A stretch of DNA of 64,000 nt, taken from positions 1 to 64,000 of the forward strand of contig DUNB01000075.1 of assembly GCA_012839585.1 (NCBI GenBank). The letters run 5' to 3'. The first letter of the stretch is position 1; each line of letters starts with the position of its first letter. This document shows positions 39,766 through 50,685 of the stretch, in pieces. The notes below the pieces were generated by a model, which saw only the letters and a program-made list of their open reading frames with translations, had not been told where the DNA came from and ran no database searches. The translations under genes were made by a program, and so were the position numbers. This DNA is from Alcaligenaceae bacterium (GTDB lineage: Bacteria > Pseudomonadota > Gammaproteobacteria > Burkholderiales > Burkholderiaceae_B).

Positions 39766-41550
39766 ATGAACTACGATAAAAATTTATACCGTATCTGCCT
39801 GGATGATCTAAACGGTCACCGACTGTCTGTGCACCTAAGTATTCCGCAACCCAATCCACAAGGTCAAAAACTTTTTTTACCCGCCTGGATCCCTGGTAGC
39901 TATTTATTGCGTGATTTCAGTCGACAAATAGAAAGCATACAAGCCTTTTGCCATGGTAACCCAATTGGCATTCATAAAATCGCTAACCACGAGTGGCAAT
40001 GTGAGCCCTGCTCGGGTCCACTTACGATTTCTTATGTGATTTATGCGTGGGATCTGTCTGTACGCAGTGCGCATATCGATGATAGCCATGCTTTTTTTAA
40101 TGGCACCAGTGTGTTTCTCGGCGTGGACGGTCAAGAAGACCAACCCTGCTTGGTGGACATAGAGCGTCCCGAAAACAAAGCCGACTGGAAAGTCTACACC
40201 AGCCTACCTGAAGCCACCTCGTACGAAACAAGCGCACAACGGCACGGCTTTGGCCTCTACGAAGCCCCCAATTACGATGCGCTCATTGACCACCCCTTTG
40301 AACTTGGTACCCCACAATACATTCAATTTACCGCGCACGGCGCCGTACATGAGCTTGTGTTCACAGGGGTTGTGCCAGAGCTCGACCTAGAGCGTATTGC
40401 CGCCGATGTAAAGAAAATCTGCGAGGCACAAATTGAACTCTTTGAGCCTGAAAGCCGCTACGTGCCCTTTTTGGACAGCTCTGACCGTTATGTGTTTATG
40501 ACCATGGTCACAGCAGACGGCTATGGTGGACTAGAGCACCGTAGCTCCACAGCGCTCATGACGAGCCGCGCAGCGCTGCCCACCTTAGGCAGTGACAGCA
40601 CCAAACGTAGCAAAGACTACCAAGATTTTTTAGGTCTAGTGAGCCACGAATACTTTCATACTTGGAATGTCAAACGCATTAAACCTGCGGCCTTTGCTCC
40701 CTACGATTTACTACGTGAAAACCACACCAAATTACTTTGGGTTTTCGAAGGCTTCACCTCGTATTACGATGAGCTCATGATGTGGCGCGCCGACGTGATG
40801 GATCAAAAAACCTTTTTGGCACGTCAAGCCAACACGCTTAATTTGGTGATGCGCAACGGCGGTCGTTACAAGCAATCCACTGCAGAAAGCTCCTTTGATA
40901 CCTGGACGCGTTTTTACAAGCAAGATGAAAACTCCCCCAACGCTTTAGTGAGCTACTACAGCAAAGGTGCGCTCGTGGCGTTGGCGTTGGATCTCTACAT
41001 CCAGCATCACAGCCAAAAACAACGTAGTCTAGATGATGTAATGCGTCTGATGTGGCAACGCTATGGCCGTGAGTTTTACCGCTCCAACCCCATCGGCATT
41101 CCCGAAGAGGCCATGCCCGATTTGATCCTTGAGGCCACGGGTATCGATGTGAGCGAACTGATTAGCCGTTATGCAGAGGGCCGCGAGGATCCGCCCTTGG
41201 TAGAACTGTTTGCTTTGCACGGCATCACGCTGAAAGCAAAAGACACCCAAAAAGAGCCATCGTTGGATGTGCGCTTTAAGCAAAGCCAAGGTGAACTGCA
41301 TCTGGCCACCGTCTACGAGCACGGCGCAGCCCATGTTGCAGGCTTATCCGCCGGAGACGTCTTAGTGGCTGTCGATGGTCTGCGTGTGCAGACACAAGCG
41401 CAACTCGAGCAACAGTTGGCGACGTATCCCGTCGGCAAAACCGTGCCGGTGCATGTGTTTCGTCGTGACGAATTACGCAGCTATAGCGTCACGCTCACCC
41501 CCTCGATTCAGAAACAGTTTGAATTTACTGATTGCCATGAGTCAAACTAA
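39766..41550 (+). CDS. M61 family (glycyl aminopeptidase-like) metallopeptidase with C-terminal PDZ domain
   Basis: SHEYFHTWNVKRIKP (HExxH), LLWVFEGFTSYYDELMM; PDZ-like HVAGLSAGDVLVAVDGLRV; start at MNYDKNLYRI. Confidence 0.92.
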   Translation: MNYDKNLYRICLDDLNGHRLSVHLSIPQPNPQGQKLFLPAWIPGSYLLRDFSRQIESIQAFCHGNPIGIHKIANHEWQCEPCSGPLTISYVIYAWDLSVRSAHIDDSHAFFNGTSVFLGVDGQEDQPCLVDIERPENKADWKVYTSLPEATSYETSAQRHGFGLYEAPNYDALIDHPFELGTPQYIQFTAHGAVHELVFTGVVPELDLERIAADVKKICEAQIELFEPESRYVPFLDSSDRYVFMTMVTADGYGGLEHRSSTALMTSRAALPTLGSDSTKRSKDYQDFLGLVSHEYFHTWNVKRIKPAAFAPYDLLRENHTKLLWVFEGFTSYYDELMMWRADVMDQKTFLARQANTLNLVMRNGGRYKQSTAESSFDTWTRFYKQDENSPNALVSYYSKGALVALALDLYIQHHSQKQRSLDDVMRLMWQRYGREFYRSNPIGIPEEAMPDLILEATGIDVSELISRYAEGREDPPLVELFALHGITLKAKDTQKEPSLDVRFKQSQGELHLATVYEHGAAHVAGLSAGDVLVAVDGLRVQTQAQLEQQLATYPVGKTVPVHVFRRDELRSYSVTLTPSIQKQFEFTDCHESN

Positions 41551-42292
41551 AACTGCTCTTATCACTGGTGCTGCTAAGCGTTTGGGTCGAAAAATGGCCC
41601 TTACCTTAGCCGCCGAAGGCTGGGATATTGCCCTGCACTACCACCGCTCGGCAGCCGAGGCCGAGCAAACGGCTAGCGAAATTCGACAGCTAGGTCGGCG
41701 CTGCGAGTTATTTTGCGCTGATCTTCATGTGGAAAAAGCAGGTCAACAACTGATGCAGTCCGTCCTAGCCAAAATGGGCTCGGTACAGCTATTAGTCAAC
41801 AACGCGGCCCTGTTTGAATACGACAGTGCGGCGGATTTTTCTGCGGCCTGTTTGCAGCAACACCTCGGATCTAACCTGATCGCCCCATTGGAGCTGATCC
41901 AAGCCTTAGCCACACAAAAACCACAAAACCCGGCGGCAGTGGCAATAAATATGCTGGATCAAAAGCTTTGGGGCTACAATCCTGACTTTTTCTCGTATAC
42001 CTTGTGTAAGGCTGCGCTAAAATCAGCGACAGTGATGATGGCTCAGGCCCTCGCCCCCCATGTACGGGTGGTCGGCATAGCCCCCGGCCTGACCTTACCT
42101 AGCCACTTACAAAGCCCTGAGGACTTTGAACGCACGCATCAATTGTCCCCCCTAGGCCATGGCAGCAGCGCCGACGACATTTGTCGCACCGTGCTCTATA
42201 TTGCCAATACACCTAGCCTCACTGGCAGCTGCATCGTCGTGGATGCCGGACAACATTTGCTCGGCTTACAACGCGATTTCAGCTTACTTTAA
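41537..42292 (+). CDS. SDR family oxidoreductase (FolM/pteridine-reductase-like)
   Basis: ALITGAAKRLGRKMALTLAAEGWDIALHYHRS, NNAALFEYDSAADF, YTLCKAALK; directly upstream of folB. Confidence 0.85.
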   Translation: MSQTKTALITGAAKRLGRKMALTLAAEGWDIALHYHRSAAEAEQTASEIRQLGRRCELFCADLHVEKAGQQLMQSVLAKMGSVQLLVNNAALFEYDSAADFSAACLQQHLGSNLIAPLELIQALATQKPQNPAAVAINMLDQKLWGYNPDFFSYTLCKAALKSATVMMAQALAPHVRVVGIAPGLTLPSHLQSPEDFERTHQLSPLGHGSSADDICRTVLYIANTPSLTGSCIVVDAGQHLLGLQRDFSLL

Positions 42293-42311
42293 TTTTGGAT
42301 GTACCCGTTTT

Positions 42312-42683
42312 ATGACTACCCGCCCTACTTTGCGTCGTATTTTTTTTGATAAATTAACCATCGACGCACGCATCGGGATTCTTGAGCACGAACTACGTGC
42401 CACACAACCCATTTTCGTTGATGCTGAATTTGACACGGTAGTTAACCAGCCCAGTAATGACAATGAAATTAATAGTGTTCTGGATTATCGTCAGCTACGT
42501 CAAACCATTATTGACTGCTGCACGCAACAACACGTTAATTTATTAGAAACGCTCGTAGAGAATACGGCCCAAGCCCTTCTAGATTCATTCCCTGATGTCA
42601 TGCGTGTAAAACTACGCATTAGCAAACCCAACGCGTTTACTGACTGTGCCGCGGTCGGTATTGAAATTAAATTAGAGCGCTAG
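42312..42683 (+). CDS. folB: Dihydroneopterin aldolase family protein
   Basis: [33 protein letters not shown]...[12 protein letters not shown]...[14 protein letters not shown]. Confidence 0.88.
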   Translation: MTTRPTLRRIFFDKLTIDARIGILEHELRATQPIFVDAEFDTVVNQPSNDNEINSVLDYRQLRQTIIDCCTQQHVNLLETLVENTAQALLDSFPDVMRVKLRISKPNAFTDCAAVGIEIKLER

Positions 42684-42691
42684 AGCAAATC

Positions 42692-43681
42692 ATGTCCAAC
42701 ACAACTGAATTCCCGACCAAAGCCGAACTAAAACAAAAACACGAAAACAATAAATTAGAAAAACGTTTATTACGTGAGGCAGGACGCGCCATTAGTGATT
42801 TTAATATGATCGAAGATGGCGATAAAGTCATGGTATGTCTATCGGGTGGAAAAGATTCGTATGGGCTATTAGATATTTTATTAAAACTAAAAGCCCGTGC
42901 CCCAATTCATTTTGATATTGTGGCGGTTAATTTAGATCAAAAACAACCCGGCTTCCCCGATGATGTTTTGCCTAAATATTTAGAAAGTATTGGTGTGGAC
43001 TATCACATCGAAACGCAAGACACATATTCTATCGTGACGCGCGTTATTCCCGAGGGCAAAACCTATTGTTCCTTATGTTCACGCTTACGCCGCGGTATTT
43101 TATACCGGGTGGCCGAAGAGCTAGGCGCCACCAAAGTCGCCTTGGGTCACCATCGTGATGATATTTTGGCCACTTTCTTTTTGAATTTGTTTTATGGTGG
43201 TCGGCTCAAAGCCATGCCACCCAAGCTGCAGTCGGACAATGGCAAACATATTGTGATTCGTCCTTTGGCCTACGTGGCAGAAAAAGATCTAATTGCCTAC
43301 GCACAATTACGTCAGTTTCCTATTATTCCGTGTAATTTATGCGGCTCTCAGGAAAACCTCAAACGCCAAGAGGCCAATCGCATGATTGCCGAATGGGATC
43401 AAAAATTTCCAGGTCGCACTTGGAATGTGTTTGGCGCGCTCAATGCCGTAGTGCCTTCGCATCTTATGGATAGAGATCTGTTTGACTTTGAAAACCTCCG
43501 TGTTAGCGGCACCCCAGATCCAGACGGTGATACCGCCTTTGACGCGCAGGACTTCAAACCAGACCCCGCCGCCATACGATTTGGCGAGGATGAATCAGAA
43601 AGCGCCGAGCTGGATGCCCACGACAAACCCATGCCGCGAGTCATTCCATTACAACGCGTCCCTAACGGCCAGCCATCTTAA
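42692..43681 (+). CDS. ttcA: tRNA 2-thiocytidine(32) synthetase TtcA
   Basis: [18 protein letters not shown]-loop, [27 protein letters not shown]. Confidence 0.96.
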   Translation: MSNTTEFPTKAELKQKHENNKLEKRLLREAGRAISDFNMIEDGDKVMVCLSGGKDSYGLLDILLKLKARAPIHFDIVAVNLDQKQPGFPDDVLPKYLESIGVDYHIETQDTYSIVTRVIPEGKTYCSLCSRLRRGILYRVAEELGATKVALGHHRDDILATFFLNLFYGGRLKAMPPKLQSDNGKHIVIRPLAYVAEKDLIAYAQLRQFPIIPCNLCGSQENLKRQEANRMIAEWDQKFPGRTWNVFGALNAVVPSHLMDRDLFDFENLRVSGTPDPDGDTAFDAQDFKPDPAAIRFGEDESESAELDAHDKPMPRVIPLQRVPNGQPS

Positions 43682-43763
43682 CCTACTCCTTCACCAAACC
43701 TAACGGCCCTGGTGGAGGAATCTCTGCGACCCTTAAATCGCCCTCCGTCCTCGTTTAAAGAAT

Positions 43764-43827
43764 AAAAAAAGCGCTGGAGCCATTACCCTATTTATAGAGG
43801 ACGATGGCTCCAGCGCTGAGTTTTTGT
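43764..43827. terminator. Bidirectional intrinsic terminator
   Basis: aaaaaaagcgctggagccat ... atggctccagcgctgagttttt. Confidence 0.75.
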
Positions 43828-43854
43828 AGTTCTAACTAGACGTGATTGATGGTA

Positions 43855-44673
43855 TTAATCATTAGGCAATAGCATCACCAGCTTGCAGTCATTACGCACC
43901 GCCAGCCTAAAGGTAAACTGCTGGAACACCAACACACCTTGTTCGGGATGGTTAAATTCGCGTACTCCACCTTCACGCTCGGTCACCATTTGCCGCCCCC
44001 ACCACTGCGTAAACATCTCGCTGTGTTCTTGTAGCTCGGATACCAAGGCGCGTACCTCCGGCTCGTCCACATGCACCCCTACATCCGCACGAAACTCCGC
44101 AACCACTCGGCGCGCACGCTGTTCCCAGCCCACCACCAGGTGCCGTGCCGCGGGATCTAAAAAGATGTAGCGCAGCAAATTGGGTTTATCACTGTTATCG
44201 GGCCAACCGGCAAAGAGCTCTAATAAGGCTGCATTGCGTGCCAACACATTCCAGCTTCTATCCAAAATATAGGCCGGTGCTGCAATATGGTCTACGCAAT
44301 CGCTGAGCCCCTGAGGCAACGGTTTTAATACGGCCTTACCCGCCTCGGGGTCGGAGCATTCCGCCAAATCAAACAGGTATTGGCGTTCCGCACTGGAGAG
44401 CTTTAGGGTTTTGGCCAGCCGCGCGCACACCGTAGACGAGATGGACACGTCTCGGCCCTGTTCTATCCAGGTGTACCACGTCACACTGATAGAGCACAGC
44501 TGGGCAACCTCCTCGCGGCGTAAACCGGGTGTGCGTCGTCGCGATCCCACGGGCAGCCCCCAATCCTGGGGCTGCACATGAGCACGCGCCTCGCGCAAAA
44601 AATGACCTAGGGCCTTGCGCCGCAGCGCGGCAGAGGCAATATCACCCGAGTTTTGCTCTGAGGCCTTGGTCAC
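43855..44673 (-). CDS. XRE-family regulator with MmyB-like ligand-binding domain
   Basis: LGHFLREARAHVQPQDWGLPVGSRRRTPGLRREEVAQLCSISVTWYTWIEQGRDVSISSTVCARLAKTLKLSSAERQYLFDLA and MmyB-like C-terminus. Confidence 0.9.
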   Translation of the reverse strand: MTKASEQNSGDIASAALRRKALGHFLREARAHVQPQDWGLPVGSRRRTPGLRREEVAQLCSISVTWYTWIEQGRDVSISSTVCARLAKTLKLSSAERQYLFDLAECSDPEAGKAVLKPLPQGLSDCVDHIAAPAYILDRSWNVLARNAALLELFAGWPDNSDKPNLLRYIFLDPAARHLVVGWEQRARRVVAEFRADVGVHVDEPEVRALVSELQEHSEMFTQWWGRQMVTEREGGVREFNHPEQGVLVFQQFTFRLAVRNDCKLVMLLPND

Positions 44674-44688
44674 AATAGACTCAGCCTC

Positions 44689-47600
44689 TTAGTTATCACG
44701 CAATGCAAAGGCGACGGCGCGACGTAACTCGGCCTCTTCGCGACCACTGCGTCGTACATAATCCGCTAATTGGTCTTCACCAATATCACCCACGCTAAAG
44801 TACTGCGATTGCGGATGACTGAAGTAGAAACCCGACACACTAGAAGCGGGGTGCATCGCTGAGCCTTCGGTGAGAAACATTTCAATGTCCTCACAACGCA
44901 TCACACGGAACATGTCTTCTTTGACCGTATGCTCGGGACACGCAGGATAGCCTGGCGCAGGACGAATGCCTTGGTATTTCTCACGGATTAGAGCTTCGTT
45001 GTCTAAGTCCTCGTCTGCGGCATAGCCCCAGAGGTCTTTACGTACGCGGGCGTGTAAACATTCGGCAAAGCCCTCGGCAAAACGATCGCCTAAGGCTTTG
45101 AGCATAATGTCGGAATACACATCTCCCTCGGCCAAGAAACGCTCTGAGTGCTTTTCAATATCCAAACCACCCGTCACCGCAAACATGCCAATGTAATCGG
45201 CAATGCCTGTTTCCTTGGGAGCGATGTAGTCGGCTAGACATTTGCTGTCCACGCCTTCGCGTTTTTCTGTTTGTTGACGCAAATTGCGCCAAGTAAACAA
45301 GACCTCGGTACGGCTTTCATCCGTGTAGATTTCGATGTCGTCGTGATTGACGGTATTAGCTGGGTAAAAGGCGATCACACCATTCGCGCGCAACCAACGA
45401 CCATCAATGATTTTTCTCAACATCACCTGCGCCTCAGCAAAAAGCTTTTTCGCTTCTTCGCCCACCACCTCGTCTTCTAGAATACGCGGATAACGGCCGA
45501 ATAAACTCCATGTCTGGAAAAAAGGCGTCCAGTCGATGTAGTTCAGGATATCTTCTAGGTCATAGTTTTTAAATAAACGACGACCAATGAATTTGGGCTT
45601 GGGAGGTACGTAGTTAGCCCAATCAATCTTAGGTGCATCAGCACGCGCTTGTTCTATAGAAATCAATGGCGTGTGCTGGCGATTAGCGTGACGCTCGCGC
45701 ACTAATTCGTATTCTTTGCGTAAGGCCTCTAGATACGGTTCACGGGACTCTTCCGACATGAGCTGGGTGGCCACCCCTACAGAACGGCTCGCATCCGGCA
45801 CATAAATGACGGGACCATCGTACTTAGGGGCAATTTTTACCGCGGTATGCACACGGCTGGTGGTGGCACCACCAATCATGAGCGGTATATTGCGTTCACG
45901 GAAATAAGGGTCGCGCTGCATCTCGGAGGCCACATAGGCCATTTCCTCTAAGCTAGGCGTAATCAGTCCAGAAAGCCCAACAATGTCGGCATTTTCCTCT
46001 TTGGCCTTAGCTAGAATCTCGGCACAGGGCACCATCACCCCCATGTTCACCACATCAAAGTTATTACACTGCAACACCACATCAACAATGTTTTTACCAA
46101 TATCGTGTACGTCACCTTTGACGGTGGCGATTACGATCTTGCCTTTGGAGCGCACATCACCGCCCGCGGCTTCGATTTGGCGTTTTTCCTCTTCGATAAA
46201 GGGAATCAAGTGGGCCACTGCCTGCTTCATTACGCGCGCAGACTTTACTACCTGTGGCAAGAACATTTTGCCTTCGCCAAACAGATCCCCCACGATATTC
46301 ATACCGTCCATTAGAGGACCTTCAATCACCTCGATAGGGCGTCCGCCTTTGGCCTCAATTTGCTGACGGATTTCCTCGGTGTCCTCGACGATGAAACTGG
46401 TAATACCATGAACTAAAGCATGAGCAAGGCGGCCTTCAACGGGCTGCTCTCTCCAGCTTAGGTCTTCTTCGCGTTTTTTACCGTCCCCTTTAACGTTCTC
46501 TGCCAACTCCACCAGACGTTCTGTATTCGAGCGATCATCATCGGCCTCGATTTTAGCTACGGGCGGCACACGGTTCAGAATCACGTCCTCGACCATATCT
46601 CTGACGATGGGATCAATATCCGCATAAACGCCTAGCTGCCCCGCATTCACAATCCCCATCGTGAGGCCTTCGCGAATGGCATAGTACAAGAACACCGTAT
46701 GGATCGCCTCACGCATGGCCTCGTTACCACGGAACGAGAAACTAACGTTAGAAATACCGCCCGAGGTTCTGGCATGGGGCAGATTGTTATTAATCCAGGT
46801 AATGGCATTAATAAAATCTAAGGCGTAATTATTGTGCTCGTCCAAACCGGTCGCCACCGCAAAGACGTTGGGGTCAAAAATAATGTCCTCTGGGGGAAAG
46901 CCCACCTGATTGACGAGCAAATCATAGGCGCGACCACAGATCTCTACACGACGATCGTAGTTATCCGCCTGCCCCACCTCATCAAAGGCCATCACCACCG
47001 CCGCCGCACCGTATTTTTTACACAGTTTGGCATGCTCAATAAACGCCTCTTCGCCTTCCTTCATGGAAATGGAGTTCACCACGGCCTTGCCTTGCACACA
47101 TTGCAAACCGGTTTCAATCACGGACCATTTGGAGCTATCAATCATGATAGGCACGCGTGAAATATCCGGCTCAGAGGCGATCAAATTCAAAAAGCGCTTC
47201 ATGGCGGCTTCGGAGTCCAACATGGCCTCATCCATGTTGATATCAATAATCTGCGCTCCGTTTTCCACCTGCTGACGGGCAACCTCTAGGGCCTCCTCGT
47301 ATTTTTCCTCGCGAATTAAGCGTAAAAAGGCTTTACTGCCTGTCACGTTAGTGCGCTCACCCACGTTAACAAAGAGGGTGTCTTTATCTATATTCAACGC
47401 CTCTAATCCGGACAGACGCGTCTTAATCGGAATGGTAGGTACTTCGCGGCGCGGTAAGTCTTTTACCTGCTTCACAATGGCGCGAATATGGTCTGGCGTG
47501 GTCCCGCAGCAGCCACCCACCATGTTCACCAAGCCAGATTCAGCGAACTCTTGCAACAAGCCAGAAGTATCCGCCGGCGTTTCATCAAAGCCAGTTTCGG

Positions 47601-48471
47601 CCATGGGGTTAGGCAAGCCCGCGTTCGGGTACACGCATAAATAGCTGTCACAAATTTTGGCTAGCTCTGCAATATAGGGGCGCATCAACGCAGCACCTAA
47701 GGCACAGTTCAGACCGATGGTCACTGGGCGTGCATGGCGTACGGAGTTCCAAAAGGCCTCTACGGTTTGACCAGAGAGAATACGACCGGAAGCATCGGTT
47801 ACCGTACCGGACACCATCACAGGCAGGCGAATACCGCGCTCTTCGAAGACAGTCTCTACGGCAAAGATGGCAGCCTTGGCATTTAGGGTGTCAAAAATGG
47901 TTTCGATCAAGATGATGTCGACTTCACCATCGATCAAACCATTTAATTGTTCGGTATAGGCGTCGCGTAATTGCGCAAAGGTAATATTACGTACAGAGGG
48001 ATCACTGACATCAGGGGAAATAGAGGCCGTTTTAGGTTGTGGTCCTAATACCCCTGCCACATAACGCGACTCGCCTTTTTGATTGAATTCGTCACACACG
48101 CGGCGCGCCAAACGGGCGGACTCGAGATTGAGCTCGTAGCCAATGTCGTGCAACTCATAGTCACCTTGCGCCACCGCTGTCGCGCCAAAGGTGTTGGTAC
48201 AGATCACATCTGCCCCTGCCTCTAGGTATTCACGGTGAATGGTTTCAATCACGTCGGGGCGTACTAGAGATAACAGCTCATTGTTACCCTTTACATCTTT
48301 GTGGTGATCTTTAAATCGGTCGCCTCGGAAATCCGCCTCGCCTAATTTATATTGCTGAATCATCGTCCCCATTGCACCATCTAAAATGACAATGCGTTCA
48401 CCTAGTAGACGAACGAAGTCAGCAGCGCGAGTGTAAGACGATAAGGGATAAGGGGCGGCGGGATAAGACAC
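44689..48471 (-). CDS. metH: Cobalamin-dependent methionine synthase
   Basis: 1260 aa; [49 protein letters not shown] (B12-binding DxHxxG), AdoMet activation domain. Confidence 0.97.
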   Translation of the reverse strand: MSYPAAPYPLSSYTRAADFVRLLGERIVILDGAMGTMIQQYKLGEADFRGDRFKDHHKDVKGNNELLSLVRPDVIETIHREYLEAGADVICTNTFGATAVAQGDYELHDIGYELNLESARLARRVCDEFNQKGESRYVAGVLGPQPKTASISPDVSDPSVRNITFAQLRDAYTEQLNGLIDGEVDIILIETIFDTLNAKAAIFAVETVFEERGIRLPVMVSGTVTDASGRILSGQTVEAFWNSVRHARPVTIGLNCALGAALMRPYIAELAKICDSYLCVYPNAGLPNPMAETGFDETPADTSGLLQEFAESGLVNMVGGCCGTTPDHIRAIVKQVKDLPRREVPTIPIKTRLSGLEALNIDKDTLFVNVGERTNVTGSKAFLRLIREEKYEEALEVARQQVENGAQIIDINMDEAMLDSEAAMKRFLNLIASEPDISRVPIMIDSSKWSVIETGLQCVQGKAVVNSISMKEGEEAFIEHAKLCKKYGAAAVVMAFDEVGQADNYDRRVEICGRAYDLLVNQVGFPPEDIIFDPNVFAVATGLDEHNNYALDFINAITWINNNLPHARTSGGISNVSFSFRGNEAMREAIHTVFLYYAIREGLTMGIVNAGQLGVYADIDPIVRDMVEDVILNRVPPVAKIEADDDRSNTERLVELAENVKGDGKKREEDLSWREQPVEGRLAHALVHGITSFIVEDTEEIRQQIEAKGGRPIEVIEGPLMDGMNIVGDLFGEGKMFLPQVVKSARVMKQAVAHLIPFIEEEKRQIEAAGGDVRSKGKIVIATVKGDVHDIGKNIVDVVLQCNNFDVVNMGVMVPCAEILAKAKEENADIVGLSGLITPSLEEMAYVASEMQRDPYFRERNIPLMIGGATTSRVHTAVKIAPKYDGPVIYVPDASRSVGVATQLMSEESREPYLEALRKEYELVRERHANRQHTPLISIEQARADAPKIDWANYVPPKPKFIGRRLFKNYDLEDILNYIDWTPFFQTWSLFGRYPRILEDEVVGEEAKKLFAEAQVMLRKIIDGRWLRANGVIAFYPANTVNHDDIEIYTDESRTEVLFTWRNLRQQTEKREGVDSKCLADYIAPKETGIADYIGMFAVTGGLDIEKHSERFLAEGDVYSDIMLKALGDRFAEGFAECLHARVRKDLWGYAADEDLDNEALIREKYQGIRPAPGYPACPEHTVKEDMFRVMRCEDIEMFLTEGSAMHPASSVSGFYFSHPQSQYFSVGDIGEDQLADYVRRSGREEAELRRAVAFALRDN

Positions 48472-48548
48472 GGTGACTTCCTACAAAATGTATCAAAATA
48501 ACAACAGGATAGCGCGAAAAAACAGTGATTTTTTTCACTAGAAATACT

Positions 48549-48591
48549 GAGCGCAAGTGGCCAGACTCTAATTGTAGCCTTAGCCTTGCTC
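48549..48591 (-). promoter_or_regulatory. Stable hairpin in the metH 5' leader
   Basis: Minus strand GAGCAAGGCTA-aggctacaattagagtc-TGGCCACTTGCGCTC pairs over about 11-12 bp with a small bulge. Confidence 0.5.
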
Positions 48592-48620
48592 ACTATGCTG
48601 CTCTTTGTATAGATCTCAAA

Positions 48621-48649
48621 GTTATATAGACTTGAAAACAAAATGTAAA
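48621..48649 (-). promoter_or_regulatory. Putative sigma70 promoter of metH
   Basis: Minus strand TTTACA, 17-bp spacer, TATAAC; predicts a leader of about 140 nt. Confidence 0.5.
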
Positions 48650-48654
48650 GAAAA

Positions 48655-48835
48655 CGGCATAATTACGGCTTCTCTGTGACTGGAAAGGTACGTTTTAGCT
48701 AAAAACAAGCCTGCTGCCCCCGCAACGGTTGTCTCATCAGACTAGCCCGACCCAGTCACCTCTCGATTTTGCTTGGCTGATGTAAACACAACACATCGCC
48801 ATTGAACCGACGTGCGGGGACGCGCGTCTCTATAG
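48655..48835 (+). ncRNA. Cobalamin riboswitch upstream of btuB
   Basis: Contains B12-box-like gcctGCTGCCCCCGCAACGGTtg and surrounding conserved segments (ggaaaggtac, gcccgacccagtcacc); directly upstream of a BtuB-like receptor. Boundaries approximate. Confidence 0.88.
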
Positions 48836-48843
48836 GCATAGAC

Positions 48844-50685
48844 ATGACACCCTTCTCTCTTCGCCCTAGCCTAGCGGTATTGGCTAGTTTATTTTCCCTT
48901 TCCGCAATAGCTCAACCTGTAGTTCAAGAGCTAGATCAAGTCGTAGTCACTGCAGCACGTGCTCCACAGTCTGCCCAACAGGTAGTAGGTGACGTCACTG
49001 TCATCACCCAAGAGGAACTGGTGCGCGCCGGTCAAAACAGCGTGGCTGAGGTCTTAGCTCGCCAGGCCGGTATCGAGTTTTATAACAACGGCGGTCCTCA
49101 AGCCGTAACCGGCGTTTCCATCCGTGGCGCAGAAGCACGCCACACCTTGGTGCTCATTGACGGTATGCGCGTAAACAGTAGCGTCAATGGTGGAGCCAAC
49201 TGGAATGCCATTGATACCGCTAATATTGAGCGAATTGAAATTGTGCGTGGCGCAGCGAGCAGCTTGTATGGTTCTGATGCCATCGGCGGTGTAGTCAACA
49301 TCATCACCAAAACGGGGCAGTCCGGACAGCCAGCACAGCTCTATGGCTCTATAGGCTATGGAAGCCACGGTACATTTAAGTCCAGCCTAGGTCTATCTGG
49401 TAGCCACGAAGGTCTAAGCTATCACTTTGCAGCCAGCATGGCTGACAGCGATGGCTACAATGCAACGAATAAAGACAACGCCTTTTCCTACCACGGTGAC
49501 AAAGACGGCTATAGCCAGCACAGCTTTAACGGTGCTATCGCCTACGAATGGGCCGCAGAACAAAAAATCGGCTTCAATGCCTATAACGGTTATATCAATG
49601 GTGACTTTGACGCTGGTGAGTTTTCCCCAGGTGCCTTCACTCAAACCCGTCAACAAAGCTACAACCTCTATAGCCAGAACCGCTTGGCTGCTAACTGGTT
49701 AAGCACCCTTAACATGGGTTTAAGCAAAGAGTTTATTGCTAATCCCACCTATAGCAATCACCTAAGCACCTTGCAACGTCAATACCGTTGGCAAAACGAT
49801 ATTACGCTCACTGCGGATCAACACCTGTCTTTGATTGCAGAGCGTCTTGAAGAGCGCATTACCCATAACTTGGCCTACACCAACACAGACAGAAACACCA
49901 ACTCGATCGCTGCTATTTATCGCGCACAATACAACCCACATCACATCCAAATCAGCCTGCGCAATGACGCTATCAGCGGTTTTGGTCATCGTGTGACTGG
50001 GGGCATTGGTTACGATTTAGATCTGGATGCGAATTGGACTGTAGGGGTGGCCGCCAACACCGGTTTTAAAGCGCCCTCTATGTCGGATTTGTACTATCCG
50101 CTAGACTGGGGATTCCAGGGCAATCCAAATCTTAAGCCCGAAAAATCCCGCAACATGGAAGCTCATTTAGGCTACGACAATGGCGTCAGTCAGTTCAAAG
50201 TCACCGCTTTTCAAAACAAAGTGCGTGATCTGATCGACCCGTATGTCTGTGATAGCAACTTCCAATGCACAGCACTTAACGTAGATCGCGCCACCATCCG
50301 TGGTGTCTCGCTCTTTGGTGCTCACGACTTTGGCAACCTCAACCTCTGGGCGTCGGCAGATTTTACTAACCCTCGTGATGACAGTACGCGTAATCAGTTG
50401 ACTCGTCGTGCCAAACAAAACGTCAAAGCAGGGGCAAATTATCAGTGGCAAGCATTGAACGTAGGGGCAGAATACCAATACGTAGGTAAACGCTATGATG
50501 ATCAAGCCAATAACAATGCACTGGGTGGCTACAGCTTAGTTAACCTAACCGCCGAATACGCCGTCAATCAAAACGTCACAGCGCAAATCCGCTGGAACAA
50601 CGTTTTTGATAAAACCTATCACAACGCCTATGGCTACAACATGCCGGGTTCCAATGTGTTTCTGAACCTAGCCTGGCGTATGTAA
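48844..50685 (+). CDS. btuB: TonB-dependent vitamin B12 receptor BtuB-like
   Basis: Signal peptide, plug domain (LDQVVVTAARAPQSAQQVVGDVTVITQEELVRAGQ...IERIEIVRGAASSLYGSDAIGGVVNIITK), C-terminal beta-signal; riboswitch upstream. Start placed at MTPFSLRPS. Confidence 0.9.
   Translation: MTPFSLRPSLAVLASLFSLSAIAQPVVQELDQVVVTAARAPQSAQQVVGDVTVITQEELVRAGQNSVAEVLARQAGIEFYNNGGPQAVTGVSIRGAEARHTLVLIDGMRVNSSVNGGANWNAIDTANIERIEIVRGAASSLYGSDAIGGVVNIITKTGQSGQPAQLYGSIGYGSHGTFKSSLGLSGSHEGLSYHFAASMADSDGYNATNKDNAFSYHGDKDGYSQHSFNGAIAYEWAAEQKIGFNAYNGYINGDFDAGEFSPGAFTQTRQQSYNLYSQNRLAANWLSTLNMGLSKEFIANPTYSNHLSTLQRQYRWQNDITLTADQHLSLIAERLEERITHNLAYTNTDRNTNSIAAIYRAQYNPHHIQISLRNDAISGFGHRVTGGIGYDLDLDANWTVGVAANTGFKAPSMSDLYYPLDWGFQGNPNLKPEKSRNMEAHLGYDNGVSQFKVTAFQNKVRDLIDPYVCDSNFQCTALNVDRATIRGVSLFGAHDFGNLNLWASADFTNPRDDSTRNQLTRRAKQNVKAGANYQWQALNVGAEYQYVGKRYDDQANNNALGGYSLVNLTAEYAVNQNVTAQIRWNNVFDKTYHNAYGYNMPGSNVFLNLAWRM

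Noticed and set aside
48472-48614. SAH riboswitch upstream of metH
   Set aside because: The conserved SAH core I recall (GAGGAGCGCUGCAA ... GCCCAGGCUC) is not present; kept only as an unclassified structured leader.
48402-48641. 79-aa minus-strand ORF covering the metH leader
   Set aside because: Overlaps the metH start and the predicted leader hairpins; no homology signal, low-complexity residues.
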